DNA of 52,494 nucleotides from Pelagophyceae sp. CCMP2097 (Eukaryota > Sar > Pelagophyceae): the NCBI GenBank assembly GCA_026770575.1, contig MU657252.1, forward strand, positions 114,851 to 167,344, read 5' to 3'. The notes beneath the pieces are model-generated. The model searched no databases, had not been told where the DNA came from, and saw only the letters and a program-made list of their open reading frames with translations. The translations under genes were made by a program, and so were the position numbers. This document shows positions 10,470-21,746 of the stretch, one piece after another (position 1 is the first letter of the stretch; the number at the start of each line of letters is the position of its first letter).

Positions 10470-10836
10470 CGCAACTTGAAGGGATCTTCAAAGGATCAAA
10501 TCTAATCTAACGTTTTGGCGATTCGGAACCGCCCTTACGCGACGAGTGTCGTGGACGAGCAGGGCGTGGACGAGCAGAGTCAGACAAGGAGCCACAGAGA
10601 CCGAACGGTTTCCAAGGGGGCGTCGGCTCGAGCAGCCTCGGTGGAGTGTAAAAGAGCCCCGGCGCGGGCCCGCTCCACTTGGGGACGAAGATGTTATCAA
10701 GTCGCGGAATGAACGTCGATTGTCCGCCTTAGTTGGCGCGGCGTTTCTTTCGTGGCCGCGTGGAGCGGTGCCTCGGCCGCGGACGAGCGCCGCCGGCCGA
10801 CGGCGCGTCGAGCACCGCCCGGCGACGATTGTGCCT
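10470..10836. promoter_or_regulatory. Intergenic region upstream of the plastid membrane protein gene
   Basis: 367 bases between the start of the plastid protein gene and the end of the next minus-strand gene. It presumably holds its promoter and the upstream gene's 3' untranslated region. No TATA-like element or other motif stands out. Confidence 0.35.
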
Positions 10837-13800
10837 TCATCGCCGCCGGCCGACGAGCGCCAGCAGCGCCAGGACCGCGACGGCGGCGGCCGCGACGGCG
10901 GCAATTTGCGGCGTCGCGCTCTTGCGGCCGCGCGCGGGTTGGAGGACGAATACCTTGAGCGCTTGGAGGCCCGCGGCCCGCGCGGACGAGCACGCCGCCG
11001 CCTACGTCCGAGTGCGTCGGACGGCGTGGAGTACGGCACCGGAGCACCCAGCGCCGTGCCGGGTTTTCCTGTTTTGCGCGGCTTTGGACGAGCGAGTCGT
11101 CGTCTGTGATGACGATTTCGTCTCCATCCTCGTCTTTGTACGCCAGCGACACCCCTTCGCACCCAACTTTCCGAAACACCAACTCCTGCAATCTCGAAAA
11201 GTCGTCTTCCGGCCCGACGATTCGGTGCAGCGCACCGGAAGCGTCTTCGACTTTGAAAGCAAACGGGATGTCGAACGTCGACAGCCCTCGGACGTCGTTG
11301 GACGCAATGGAAGCGTCGTCCCGATGCAAACGCGGCTCGAGCAAGCGCGGCCTCCCGCGGTCGACGCTGCCTCTCTCAGACGCTCCATCGGACCCGCCGT
11401 CACTGCCTTCGTCCGGGGCGGCTAAAAGTGTGCTCCATCCATCTTTAAAGTCGCTCGAGGCGTCGTCGCCCATGGTCGCATAGACAAGGTCCGTCACGTC
11501 GACGACGCCCCGGACTCGGTGTTCTAGAGGCTTTGAAGCGTCGACTACGGGCAAATGTAAGTATCGGTGGTCGTGCATTTGATGCAAACCGTCCAGTAAA
11601 GTCGCCTTCACTTCTATAGTGTCCGGCGAGAACGTGCACACCTCGGCCACTTTTGTTACCGAAGGATCCTTGCCCGAGGCGACGACGCGGAAGAGGATGT
11701 CCTTTGGCGTCAAGATGCCTTTTAAAGCGCCGCCTGCATCAATCACTAAGCAGGCAGACTTGGTTTCTGCCATAATCTTCGAAGCGTCGGCAACGGAACA
11801 GTCCTCTTCAACGACGATGCCGCGCCTGCCCTGGGGTCCGAGTAGAGCTCCGAGGGTCTTTGCGGAAGGGCCCGCCAACGCTTCTAAAAGAGGCCTCAGC
11901 GCTTCCACCAATCGCGCCCTCGCAGCGGCGTGCGCAGACTGGTTTGGTCCCTTTAAAGCTTCGTCGAGGACCTGCCTCGAGGCTTGGGCGCCCTGGTCGA
12001 CGAGCTTTTCCATCTTCGAAATGGCCTCGTATAGACACTTATGGATCGACAGCACGCCGCAAACGCCACCCATGACGTTGAGCACGGGCAAATGTCGAAA
12101 TCGGTTCTGCACCATCAACTTTAAAGCGTCGAGGGCGGCGTCCGTCGCCTGGACGCACCTCGGGGACGGAGTCATGATGGTGGACACTGCGAATTCCACT
12201 GGCACGTCTTTGGCCACGCCTCGAAAGGCGACGTCATTGTCCGTCAAGATCCCGACTAAGACGCCTTCGTCCACGAGCAGAGCGCAGTCGCACCTCTTTG
12301 CAGACATTTCCATCGAAACTGTGGCAATGCTGTCCGTTGACTTTGCGACCAAAGGTTGGTCAGGTCGCATGTTCGTGACAGTCTTCTCCTTGTGTAAAGA
12401 ACCGCAACTCCGCTGCGTCAGCGAACAGGAGCTGCGCGCCGTGTTGTGCAGCGAACCGGAGCTGCGCTGCACCGAAGGCCTCGCGCTGAGCTTGGAAGCG
12501 ACGTCGGATTGCCGATCCGACGCCGTGTCGCTGTAACCGTCGTCGTCGCCCGCCAATAAAGCGCTCCAGCCGTCGGCGCCGTCGGCGCCCATCGTCGCAT
12601 AAATTAAATCGGTGACGTCGACGACGCCGAGGATCTCGTCGTTGTTGCTGAAAACATTGTTGCTGGCTAGGCAGGGCAAATGCAGAAATTTACAGTCGTA
12701 CATTTTATGCAATGCTTCAAGTGCCGTGTCCCCGCTCCGAGCCACGTCCGGCTTCGGCGTCATCACTGCTGAAACGCTTGTAGAGACGGGTAGACCTTTG
12801 GCGACGATGCGGTTCACAATGTCTTTTGGAGTTAGAATGCCTACCAGCCCGCCGTCCTCCACCACGAGCACGGCTCTTCTCGTCTTGGAAATCTTCAGAG
12901 CGGCGGATTCGACGGTATCTGTCGAGAGGACGAGGCAGTCTTTGCGGTCTTCTGGATCATCTTGTAGCAAGGTCCCTAGAGTCTTGGCAGACGGCCCGGA
13001 TAGCGCTTCTAAGAATGGCGCCAACGCTAACTCTAAAGACACGGCCCCGCCAGAACCCGTCCTTGCTGAGGACGCCGTGGCCATGCTGAGGAGGTCGCGG
13101 GCGTTTTCGTTGTTGCCGGCTAAAGCTTCTATTTTGGCAGTCGCTTCATAAATACATTTGTAAATGCTTAAGACGCCACAAATCCCTTGCACTCCAAGCA
13201 CGGGCAGGTGCCGGAATTTGTTCGAGACCATGAGCTGCAAAGCGCCCAGGGCGGCGTCCTGTTGGCCGACGCACTTTGGGTTGGCAGTCATGATTTCGCG
13301 AACTTCAGTCTTGACAACGTCCAGCTTGGAACCAAGAGCCTACAACGGACGCTCCAACACGTTTAAACAAATAACAAGGCACGCGCCTTGCGCGCGACGT
13401 CGTTGTCCGTCACGATGCCCACCTATCAGCGGGTGTGAATATCACGCGTCTTACTATAGGATATGACTCGAGACCGGTCCTCGACAACGCTCGGGCGGCA
13501 AAGTCGTGCGTTTGCGACGGTCTTGCCGAGACCACTCTGTACGCATGCGGCCGGCGTCTCAATGCCATTCGGGCTGCAACCTCGCAGGAGCAGGGACGGG
13601 TTCGGGTCTGGCCGTGGCCCGAACCCGACCCGAGAAGACGGGTTTGGTCGCTCGACAAACCCACGATCCGAGGGTGCGGCACAGATTGAGCAACCCGACA
13701 CGACCCCAATACACCGTCCTTGCTCCTGGCTGTACGGCGTCACCACCGGGTGTTTGACAGTCGGGCCCCTGCAAGACCTCTTTGGCGGCCATTGCACGGC

Positions 13801-16800
13801 CTCTGCGCGGTCGCTTGCAAGGCCTCTTCGAAGGGCCCTTGAAAAGCCCTCCGAACGGGCCCCTGCAAGGCCTCTTTCAATTGGATCGCACAGCTCCGGA
13901 TCCACATGTCTTTCGAGCGGCGGGCTCGGGCCCTCCGATCGGCGCCCGCGGCGCAGATCGGGCCTCGGGAGCCACGGTCCACGAGACGTTTCCAGGGGCC
14001 GAATCGAGTGGTCGTCACGGAGGGCCTTCGAGGGACCCTCTCGAGTGACCGTCTCAAGTGGTCGTCTCGAAGGGCCGTTTAGAGGGACCGTTTCGAGGGG
14101 CCGGCGAGAGTAGCCTTCTTGAGGGGCTGACTCGAGGGGCCGTCCAAAAGCCCCCGTTTCGAGGCGTCGTCTCAAGGTGCCTTCTCGAGGGGCCGTCCAA
14201 GGCGCTGTTTCGAGGGGCCTCCTCAAGGGGCTTTTTCGAGGCACCGTTTCATGCGCCGTCTCGAGCGGCCGTCTTGAGGAGCCGTTTCGAAGGGCCGCCT
14301 CAAGGGGCCCTCTCGAGGGGCCGTCCAACGGCGCCGTTCCGAGGAAGCCGTCTCGAGTGGCCGTCTCAAAGGACCGTCGAAAAGAGCCGTTTCGAGGAGC
14401 CCTCTCGAAGGGCCGGCGAGAGGGGCCGTCTCGTAGGGCCGTCTGACAGAGGGACCGTTTCGAGGGGCCCTCTCGAGGGGCCGTCTCGACGAGCCCTCTC
14501 GAGGGGTGTTCAAGGGCCCTTGAAAGAGGCCTTGCAAGCGACAGAGACCGGACAAGTGACCGCCAAAGTAGCTCTCCGGACGAACTCCTGCGATGCCTCT
14601 TTGGCAGCCACTTGCAAGGCCTTTGCACGGTCGCTCGCAAGGCCTCTTTGAAGGGCTCGCCCGAGCGACCGTCCGAGCGACCGTCCATGGGACGTCGCAG
14701 AGGGGACGCAGTCGAGGGGCCGAGTGTGACCGTCCAAAGGGCCGTCGAGGGGCCGCCGTCAAAGCGACCGTCACAGAGGGTCCATCGAGGGACCGTCAAA
14801 GGAACTGAACTGTCCAAAGGAACCTTCCAAGGGACCGCCCAAGCGACTGTCCGAGAGACCGTCCGAGGGACCGTCCGAGGCGGAAGCAGGGACGGTTTCG
14901 GGTTTACCCTTCAACCCGCAGGTCGGGTTTGCCGCGCGTTTTGGCCGACCCGTCTTTGAGTGGGTCTGGCCGTGGCCCGAACCCGAACCCGACCTCGAGA
15001 AGACGGGTTTGACAAACCCGCGAACCTTTGGTTTTGGCACAAATTGCTCTCCGGACGGGCCCCTGCAAGGCCTCTTTGGCGGTCAAGGCCTCTGCACGGT
15101 CACTTGCAAGGCCTCTTTGAAGAGCCCTATCAAGCCCCGACGCAGGGTTCCTTGCCAGAGACGCGCCCCTACAGGAGCCCTTTATCGTTACTCGCACGGG
15201 ATGCCATATGGTTTGATAGAGGGCCCGACCAAGCGACTTTCCGAGGGCCCGCCCAGGGGATATCGCGAAGAGGCCGCAGTCGAGGGGCCGAGTGGCCGTC
15301 CAAGGGACTGTCGAGGGGCCGCCGTCAAAGCGACGGCCACAGAGGGCCCGTCGAGGGACCGTCCAAGGAACTGTCTAAAGGAACAAAGGACCGCCCAAGC
15401 GACCATCCGAGGGAGCGCCAGAGGGACCATCCAAGGGATCGGTCGAGGTCCCGTCCGAGGGATCGCCCAGAGGGACGCACAGGGGCCACAGTCGAGGAGA
15501 CTGCAGCCGAGACCGCCCAAGGGACCATCCGAGGGACCTTACACGGGACTGCCGCAAAGGACCGTCAAAGGGACCGTCCACGGAACCGTCGCAGAGGGAC
15601 CGTGGGACCGCCCAAGGGACCGTCCAAGGAACAGTCCAAAGGAAGTCTCCAAAGGACCGCCCAAGGGATCGTTCGAGGGACCGTTCGAGGGAACATCCAA
15701 ACCGTCCGAGGAACCGTCGCAGAGGACCAACCCGTCGAGGGCCCGCAGGGTCCGTCCGAGGGTCCGCCCCGCGGGACGTTGTAGAGGGGCCGCAGTCGAG
15801 CGGCCGTCCAAACGACCGTCCCATGGACCGTCCACGGGAACGTCGCAGAGGGACCGTCGAGGGACCGTCGAGGGACCCTCCAAGGGACCCTACAATTGAA
15901 CTGTCCAAAGGAACTGTCCAAAGGACCGCCCAAGGGATCGTTCGAGGGACCGTCCAAGGGACCGTCCAAGCGACCGTCCGAGGGCCCGTCCGAGCGACCG
16001 CCCAAGGGACCGTCCGAGCGACTGTCCGAGGGCCCGTCCAGGGGACGTCGCAGAGGGGCTGCAGTCGAGGGGCCGGCAGCCGAGTGACCTTCCAAGAAGC
16101 CGCCGTCAAAGAGACCATCACAGAGGGCCCGTTGAGGGACCCTCAAAGGAACTGTCCAAAGGAACTTTCTAAGGGACCGCACAAGCGACCGTCCGAGCCT
16201 CTCCAGGGGGCCGTCCCAACGCGCCGTTTCCAGTGGCCTTCTCAAAGGGCCGTCTCGAGGGGGTCGTCTCGAGGGTTCGCCTCGGGGGGCCGTCTCGAGG
16301 AGCCGGAGATAGGAGAAGCAACGGGTTCGGGCTTCCCGAAACCCGCGGGTCGGGCTTGCCGGGTTTGCGCGTTTTGGCCGACCCGTTTTTGAGTGGGTCT
16401 GGCCGTGGCCCGAACCCGAACCCGACCCGAGAAGACGGGTTTTGGTCGTTTGACAGATCCGCGACCCGAGGATGCGAGACAGATTGAGCAACCCGACCCG
16501 AATTCATCGTCCCTGCTCCTGATATGACTCGAGACCGGTCCTCGACGACGCTCGGGCGGCAAGGCCAGTATTGCGTTTGGGACGGTCTTGCTGAGGCCGC
16601 TCTGTATGCGTGACTGCGGCCGGCGTTTCAATGCGATGCTCTCAATCCGGGCTTGCCGTCTTCCGCGCGGCTGAAGACGAGCTTGCCGTCGAGGACGACG
16701 AGCGCGCAGTCTGAACGCTTCGCCGCCATGGCGACGCAGACTTTGGCCACTGTATCCGAAGGGGCCACGATGACGGCGGCATCCGGGCGGAGCTTTGCGA

Positions 16801-18663
16801 CCTAGATGTGACTATAGGATATTCTTGGAGACCAATTCTGGACAACGTGAGCGCGCCCCGACCACCACCACGCACCGTCTTGACGTGCTTCTTGCGGTCG
16901 TCGGACGCGGGCAGCGAGGAGTTGACGCTCGCATCTGCGATGCGCGGCGCGTCGTCCTTTGCAATCCGCGGCGCGTCGTCCTTTGCGATGCGCGGCGCGT
17001 CTTCCGGCGGCGCGTCCGCCGCGGCCTCGGGCGGCGCGAGGCCGTGGAGCGCGACGCCGCCGCCGGCGGCAACGGCGGCGCCGCGCTTCGACGCCTTCTT
17101 CAATGCGGTCGTCGCCTAAAACGGGGCGATGAGACGTGGCCATGACGGATCTTGAGAATCCCAACGTCTTGGCCGCGTTTCCGCAGAGGTCTCTGCACCA
17201 ATGCGACGGGCGCGGGTGGTCGCAGCTGCTCTCCTTTCCCACTTTTGGCACTGCGCGTGCGCTGCCCCCGCGTTTCGCCACCGCCGCGCCGCCACCGCCG
17301 TGGCGCGCGCGGCGCGCGCCTTGACGACTTGCGGCTCTGCATCTAAAGAGACTTCCGCGAGGACTGCGGCCTTTCGAGCGAGGCGTGCCTCTAACCCGTG
17401 GCACGTCACAAAGTCTCTCCTTGCCAACGCTTCCGCCAAGAAACCCTTCAACTCCTCCATGCCCGCCGCCAGCACGGAGACCGCGACGAGCTCGTCCAGC
17501 GATTCGTCTAGAGTCGCGGTTGGGCCAAAAATCAAAAGGGGCGAAAAGCGCCGCGGTGGACTCTCTCAAAAGAGGCCTCAAAGGGGCGCACCTTGCTCAA
17601 AGGCTCTTTCGAGGGCGATTTGATATCCGACTTGAAGCTCCAAAGCGTGACATTTGACAAAGTCTCTCTTCGCCAGCGAAAGTTGCAGATCCGCCTCAGC
17701 CTTTGAAACGGCTTCCACGAGCTCTGCGCGTGTGGGGCAGCTCTGCCTCCGAACCGCCTCGACGGCGCGGAGCTTGGCGTCTAAAATTTCGAGGCGGATG
17801 TAGTCCTTTTGCGGCCGCTCCTGTTTCGCGGCGCGGCCCGAAGAACCGGTTCCCGTCAAAAATTGTAGCTCCAAATGCGCCGCGGCAGCTTCCGCCGCTA
17901 AAGACGCCGAAAGCAGCGGTCCAACGGCCAAAGCAAAGGCCGCCGCCGAACGCAGAGCAGTCACCGCCAACTGCGCCGCCGCCGCCGTGCTAAAGTCGCG
18001 CGTGTGGACGGCGGCGTCGAGCTCCAACGCGGAAATGGCGGCTCTTCGGTGCAGCTCCGCCGCCGACGCCGGCGCCGCGAAGCGGCCGCATGCTAAGCCG
18101 GCAGCGAACGCGTCGCACGAAATGCCCTTTCGGAAGGATAAAACGGCGCGGCCGCGCGCGCGGCGCTGCATCTGCGACGCGCAAGTGGATGCAGCCACGG
18201 CCCACGCCTCTTCGTCAAACGCCGCCTGGTCGGCTGCGGCGTCCGTTGCGGCGCCGGCCGCGGCGTCGGCCGGAGCGGCCGCCTCTGGCTTGAGCGAGGC
18301 GCCCGGCGACTCAGGCGTTAAAGAGACCATGTCCGAGGTCAGCTCCGAGTCGTCATCCGCTTCAATCTCTATATCGAACTCTTTCATCACGCCCTCGTCC
18401 AGCTGGGCGGACGTGTCGTCCTTGACGGGGGACCCGAAAAGCGCGTCGACCCCGTCTATCGTCGCTCTTTGGGCCGCGGTCCACCACTCCTCGGGTAAGC
18501 CCGCAGAGGCCACCGCCGCAACCGCCACCGCCTCGGCGGGCGTCGCCTCGGCGGGCGGGTCGCCCACGCTCGGGGCCGCCGCGGCCGGCAAAGCGGCGGC
18601 GGGCGCCGCGGCCGCGGCGCCGGCCTTCTTCCCCAGCGATGCGCTGGACTTCTTCTTCCCCAT
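10837..18663 (-). CDS. Multi-CBS, PB1, tail-anchored protein (CBSCBSPB-like), 7 exons
   Basis: Exons 17592-18663, 17296-17507, 16876-17115, 16679-16801, 13387-13422, 11048-13339 and 10837-11001 sum to 1379 residues in consistent phase. The N-terminal half is Ala-rich and acidic, with two helical units around LAKRDFVKCHALE and LARRDFVTCHGLE, and a tandem IAKDDAPR repeat. Several CBS pairs follow (DCALLVDEGVLVGILTDNDV, FRHLPVLNVMGGVCGVLSI and relatives), then a PB1 domain (FAFKVEDASG...DEDGDEIVITDDDSL) and a C-terminal hydrophobic segment AAVAVLALLALVGRRR. CBS-PB1 proteins of this plan occur in plants. The 36-base exon needs a GC-AG intron (13340-13386). The intron 13423-16678 is a repeat nest. 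The link to the two 5' exons is less certain, as is the donor near 17295. Confidence 0.65.
13461..13566. repeat. Direct repeat R, left copy
   Basis: Starts ATATGACTCGAGACCGGTCC and runs to CGGCGTCTCAATGCC. It matches 16522-16633 with scattered substitutions and a few small gaps. Its first 35 bases, with the preceding ACTATAGG, also resemble the short intron 16802-16875. Confidence 0.8.
13585..13731. mobile_element. Short inverted-end element (about 147 bp)
   Basis: Begins GGAGCAGGGACGG and ends CCGTCCTTGCTCC, so 12 of the 13 terminal bases are inverted-complementary. The interior carries the GGCCGTGGCCCGAACCCGA and GAAGACGGG segments found in the longer family members. It looks like a minimal non-autonomous copy. 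Confidence 0.65.
13760..14880. repeat. GC-rich minisatellite (GAGGGGCCGTCTC type)
   Basis: Degenerate tandem array of a 12-13-base unit close to GAGGGGCCGTCTC. The array starts near GGGAGCCACGGTCCACG (about 13968), and the same starting phrase introduces the array in POLQ intron 5 (about 37348), so both arrays descend from one element. Confidence 0.8.
14881..16517. mobile_element. Long inverted-end element with internal minisatellite (about 1.64 kb)
   Basis: Left end GAAGCAGGGACGG, right end CGTCCCTGCTCC. Left module (to about 15225) includes ATGCCATATGGTTTGATAG; the centre is an array of GAGGGACCGTCC-like 12-mers; the right module has the GGTTTTGGTCG and ACAGATTGAGCAACCCGAC segments seen in the 147-bp copy. 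Relative to the POLQ copies the left module is inverted. No protein-coding domain was recognised. Confidence 0.65.
16522..16633. repeat. Direct repeat R, right copy
   Basis: Second copy of the 13461-13566 repeat. It begins immediately after the right end of the long inverted-end element. Confidence 0.8.
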
Positions 18664-19217
18664 CGATATCTGCGTCCGCGGCGGCGCGTCCCGGCGGGCT
18701 CCGCGATCGTTTGGCGCGGCCGCCCTCGTCCACTCGTGAGCGAGACGTACGCGCTGCCAACCGTGGATCTTTGGATTGGCGATCGTGACACATTCCTTCG
18801 GACCGACTTTCGCGAGGCCCACCCCTGTCTCGAAGGAACGACGACGTGCACGCGCTCCGCAACAGCGCAGAAAAGATCCGGCGCCGCAGAGGCTCTCAGG
18901 GTCATTCGGAAGAAGCGCAGTTCCAAGCGAGTGTGGCAGCTCTAGAGTTACTAGTGTGGCAGCAGTTACATGCGGTTCAGATTTGCAGAGGACGTCCGGC
19001 GTCGTCGAGGCCCTGCGGACGCTCGGTGATGCCTTTCAGCCTCGTCGTCGACGAGCGTCATCGTTGCAGCGTTTGTCCGCGGCGACGTCCGCGGGAGCAG
19101 AGGCGCGCCCCGGGCCTCGTCGAGTGCGCCGCTCACTTGTACCACAGCCTGCGTAGACAAATGTCGTTGATTTTCTGGCAAGGCGTGCAAAAGGGTTTTT
19201 CCGACGCAAAAGGGCCG
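18664..19217. other. Intergenic region, no gene recognised
   Basis: Lies between the start of the CBS/PB1 gene and the end of SDHD, both on the minus strand. Open frames on both strands lack recognisable motifs. It should contain the CBS/PB1 promoter. Confidence 0.4.
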
Positions 19218-19768
19218 TCAAAAAAAGACGCTGGCCCCAGACTGCTTGAGCGACTTTGTGATGCCCGGGCCTTCGACGTTGAGCTTGAAGAGGCCGAGGA
19301 CGGTCACCGAGGTGACCCCTAAAGCAGCGGGTGCGTGAAGAACGTTGCCGCCGCACGCGCGAGAAAATGAGAAAAAATCGAGCGTCGCCCGTGCTCCCTC
19401 CGAAGAGGGAGGCTCCTGCCTTTTCGGACCGGCCTCCTCGGGGCCGGCCTTTTCACTCCCCTCCTCCCCGTTGACGCACCCAACATGACGGCGCGCGCGG
19501 GCCCAATCGCCGCGCGGCTGAGGAACTTCGGGACGTAGTCGGAAATCACGTAGTTCATGCCGATATGCGCGTGGAGCGGGAAGAAGACCGCGAGGGCCAT
19601 GTCAAGCGGGAAGTTCAAAGCCGACGGGGCGGCGAGTGCAACGGGCGTGAGGCCGAGGAGGCCGAGATTGATAGCATGGTAATAAGACGTAGCCAACTTC
19701 CCTTCGTCCGCCGCGACGATGTTGATGCCCCGCCGCGCCAACTTCACCGGTTGCGCGCGCAGCGACAT
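19218..19768 (-). CDS. SDHD: Succinate dehydrogenase membrane anchor subunit (CybS/SDHD), 2 exons
   Basis: Exons 19480-19768 and 19218-19318 join in phase 1 to 129 residues; the 161-base intron starts GTGCGT and ends TTTAG. The protein has the SDHD signature H-A-H-I-G-M-N-Y-V-I-S-D-Y-V-P (His heme ligand helix and DY near the quinone site) preceded by YYHAINLGLLGLTPVALAAP, and a last helix VTVLGLFKLNVEGPGIT. It anchors complex II in the mitochondrial inner membrane and contributes to heme b and ubiquinone binding. The N-terminus (MSLRAQPVKLARRG) looks like a short mitochondrial presequence. Length is typical once the presequence is short. Confidence 0.88.
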
Positions 19769-20223
19769 GGCGCGGAAGAGAGGGTTTTGACTTCAGTCGA
19801 CTTTTAGAACGATCCCCTCTCTCGCAAACGGATGACACCGGTCCATCCGTGCAGTTTTAAAGGCCTAAGGAGCAGTTCGAGGCGTTGCGGCGGCCTGTGA
19901 TGCTCGGCGTTGGCTGGGTTAGATCGGGGAAGGACGTGGCTTCAATCCAGCGCGCTGTGCGCGCCGGGAATGCTCGTAAACACCGTAGCTGCCCTCGAGG
20001 AGAGGACTAGATTTAGCCCCCGTCGGCTCCTCTCGTCAAGTCTAATAAGTTAAGACCCTGCCTTCTAGGAGGAGCCGCATGCCCAGAGCAGCTCACGGGA
20101 CACTCAGGACACCCCCTAAGGCGACTCATGCCAGCCAAAACCCGTCTGGCTGGCCGGGAACCGGCCATTATGAGGCCTCATAAGGTTCAATTTTTCGTCA
20201 CGGACGGGCCGATGTCTTGCTTG
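19769..20223. other. Intergenic region left of the transposon, lower GC
   Basis: Contains the presumed SDHD promoter. From about 19900 the composition drops in GC relative to the neighbouring genes and continues so into the element. No gene seen. Confidence 0.4.
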
Positions 20224-20256
20224 CTTAAGAGAGCGTTTTTTTAAGAATGTCGGCAG
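20224..20256 (+). repeat. Left terminal inverted repeat (33 bp)
   Basis: Exact reverse complement of 21494-21526. Similarity stops at the outer base. Confidence 0.95.
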
Positions 20257-20544
20257 TTGCACCGACCCAGGGCCTTCCGCTATTGCGCGCCACTGGGGGC
20301 CCCTCCGAGCGTGCTAGGGGGCTTATAGGGCGGGTCTGGGGCTGGGCTGGGCCCTGCCAAAGCGGCTGCGTCTCCGGCGCCCAACTTGGGGCTGCAGAGG
20401 ACGCGGGGGGGTGCACTTTGGAAAAAGTGCTAATCGCGGCGCCGCGGATGGTCTGGACTCGCCGGTTTGAGCGCAGGCTTGCCCCCGGGCATCGTCTCCC
20501 CAACGGCAACGAACAAACTTGTTACGAGAGGTGAGATTGACCGG

Positions 20545-20877
20545 TCACCAACCGGTGTCGCCGTCGATGCAGCCGTCGGTGTCTTCATCCATCCCGTCCT
20601 CCGCCTCGGGCGCGTCCTCGTCCTCGTCACCCCCGCTGTCCTCGTCCTCGTCTGCGAGGAGGCAGACGAGGCGAAAGGCGTCGTCGTCCATTTGCGTGGC
20701 CTGCGCGTCCGCGTCCGCCGCGTCGTCGTCGTCATCGTCGTCTTCTTCCGGCTCGCCTGCGCCGTCGGTGCACTCTGCCGCGCCGGCAGCAGCGGTCGCG
20801 CCCGGCGGGTCTGGACGGCGCCGACCACGCGAGACTGCGCGGTCGCACCGGTGGTTGGCCGCTTGTTCCTCTGCCAT
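20545..20877 (-). pseudogene. Acidic open frame, possible transposase N-terminal remnant
   Basis: A 110-codon frame starting MAEEQAANHRC with runs of Asp and Glu (EPEEDDDDDDDAADADA, then further DEDED clusters). piggyBac transposases often begin with such an acidic region before the DDE domain, which is missing here. The opposite-strand frame 20467-21057 is basic and hydrophobic by complementarity and is taken as a shadow. Could also be unrelated low-complexity sequence. Confidence 0.35.
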
Positions 20878-21107
20878 GGTCCTGGTCCAAGCTCGGCGCG
20901 CGCCAAGCTTGGACCGGGTCGCGGTCTAAAAACCTGCCCGCAAGGACGAAGAAGGCTGGCTTGGCCGTGCAACGTCGTGGCCCGGAACGCGGCTTTCCAA
21001 CGGGGTTTTCGCCCAAATCTCAGGATGCAAAAACGAGCTAAAACAGGAACTAAATAAATCTGATCCTTCAAGTGATATTATAGCCTTTTTTCCTGATGCC
21101 CGAGAGC

Positions 21108-21168
21108 GTGCCTGCCGGCGGATTCGACGGTCTTTCTTAGCAAGACCGTCGAATCCGCCGGCAGGCAC
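21108..21168. repeat. 27-bp perfect inverted repeat with 7-base loop
   Basis: Arm 21108-21134 (starts GTGCCTGCCGGCGG) is exactly complementary to 21142-21168, spacer TCTTAGC. It is inside the transposon, about 330 bases from its right end. Confidence 0.95.
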
Positions 21169-21493
21169 GAAATCACATTGAAGGGAGGAAAAGCTAAAAT
21201 GTATGTCGTTTTCAATAATAGCACCTTTCGACGACACCGCAGGCGGCGGAGAGAGGGCAGCGGCTGGGAATTCTTATACATTATCGACTCAGCTTTCGAC
21301 GCCAGACCTGCCTGGCTAGTCAATTTGGTCGTGGGCGCCACCCCTGAAGAGATACCGACCTCAAAATGGCCTAGACGCGGTTAAACGCAGCCGAATGACA
21401 AAATTAAGCTCACCACGCAATTCTACGCCCAAAACTACCCAATAGATGCACCAATTTCCCAGCGAATTAAGGAGCGCAACACCGCGGCCCGGG

Positions 21494-21526
21494 CTGCCGA
21501 CATTCTTAAAAAAACGCTCTCTTAAG
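21494..21526 (-). repeat. Right terminal inverted repeat (33 bp)
   Basis: Mate of 20224-20256. Confidence 0.95.
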
Positions 21527-21746
21527 ATCCACCCTGGGTGGGGCTGCCCCATTAGGGTATAACCGGCTAGGAATTCCTAATCGGTGTCTTCCAGTTTACG
21601 AGAGAGGGGATCGAAGGACGGGGATGCTCTGATCTTGCAATCGCTTTGGCGAATGCAAGTTTCGGGTGGTTTGCGCGAGCGTCCCTGCGCGCGGGCCTCG
21701 GGCCTTGTCTCGGGGCGCCCGCTTAAAACCCTTTAAAGGACCCAGC

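Larger units (their letters stand above)
13423..16678. repeat. Composite repeat nest filling a 3.26-kb intron
   Basis: This intron lies inside a CBS domain: LVVLDGKL upstream and VGIVTDNDV downstream join in phase 0. It contains, in order on the plus strand, a roughly 105-bp repeat (13461-13566), a 147-bp inverted-end mini-element (13585-13731), a minisatellite (13760-14880), a longer inverted-end element (14881-16517), and a second copy of the 105-bp repeat (16522-16633). Long open frames here are shadows of the repeats. Confidence 0.8.
20224..21526. mobile_element. Non-autonomous piggyBac-like DNA transposon (1.3 kb)
   Basis: Bases 20224-20256 and 21494-21526 are perfect 33-bp inverted repeats starting CTTAAGAGAGCG. 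Each end contains TTAA at or next to its outer edge, the target duplicated by piggyBac elements. An acidic open frame on the minus strand (20545-20877) recalls the Asp/Glu-rich N-terminus of piggyBac transposases, but no catalytic core is present, so the copy cannot move by itself. A 27-bp perfect hairpin lies near its right end. If TTAA is target sequence, the inverted repeat proper is 28 bp. The family assignment is inference from the target and the acidic frame. Confidence 0.65.

Noticed and set aside
13426..14817. Minus-strand open frame of 463 codons rich in RRPLETAPR-type repeats
   Set aside because: It is a translation of the GAGGGGCCGTCTC minisatellite; equally long frames exist on both strands and in several phases, as expected for an array whose unit is often a multiple of three and lacks stops.
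14959..16491. Several long Gly/Pro/Ser/Arg-rich frames (for example SKGTVQGTAQ types)
   Set aside because: Shadows of the 12-base repeat array inside an intron; no start context, no homology and mirrored on the other strand.
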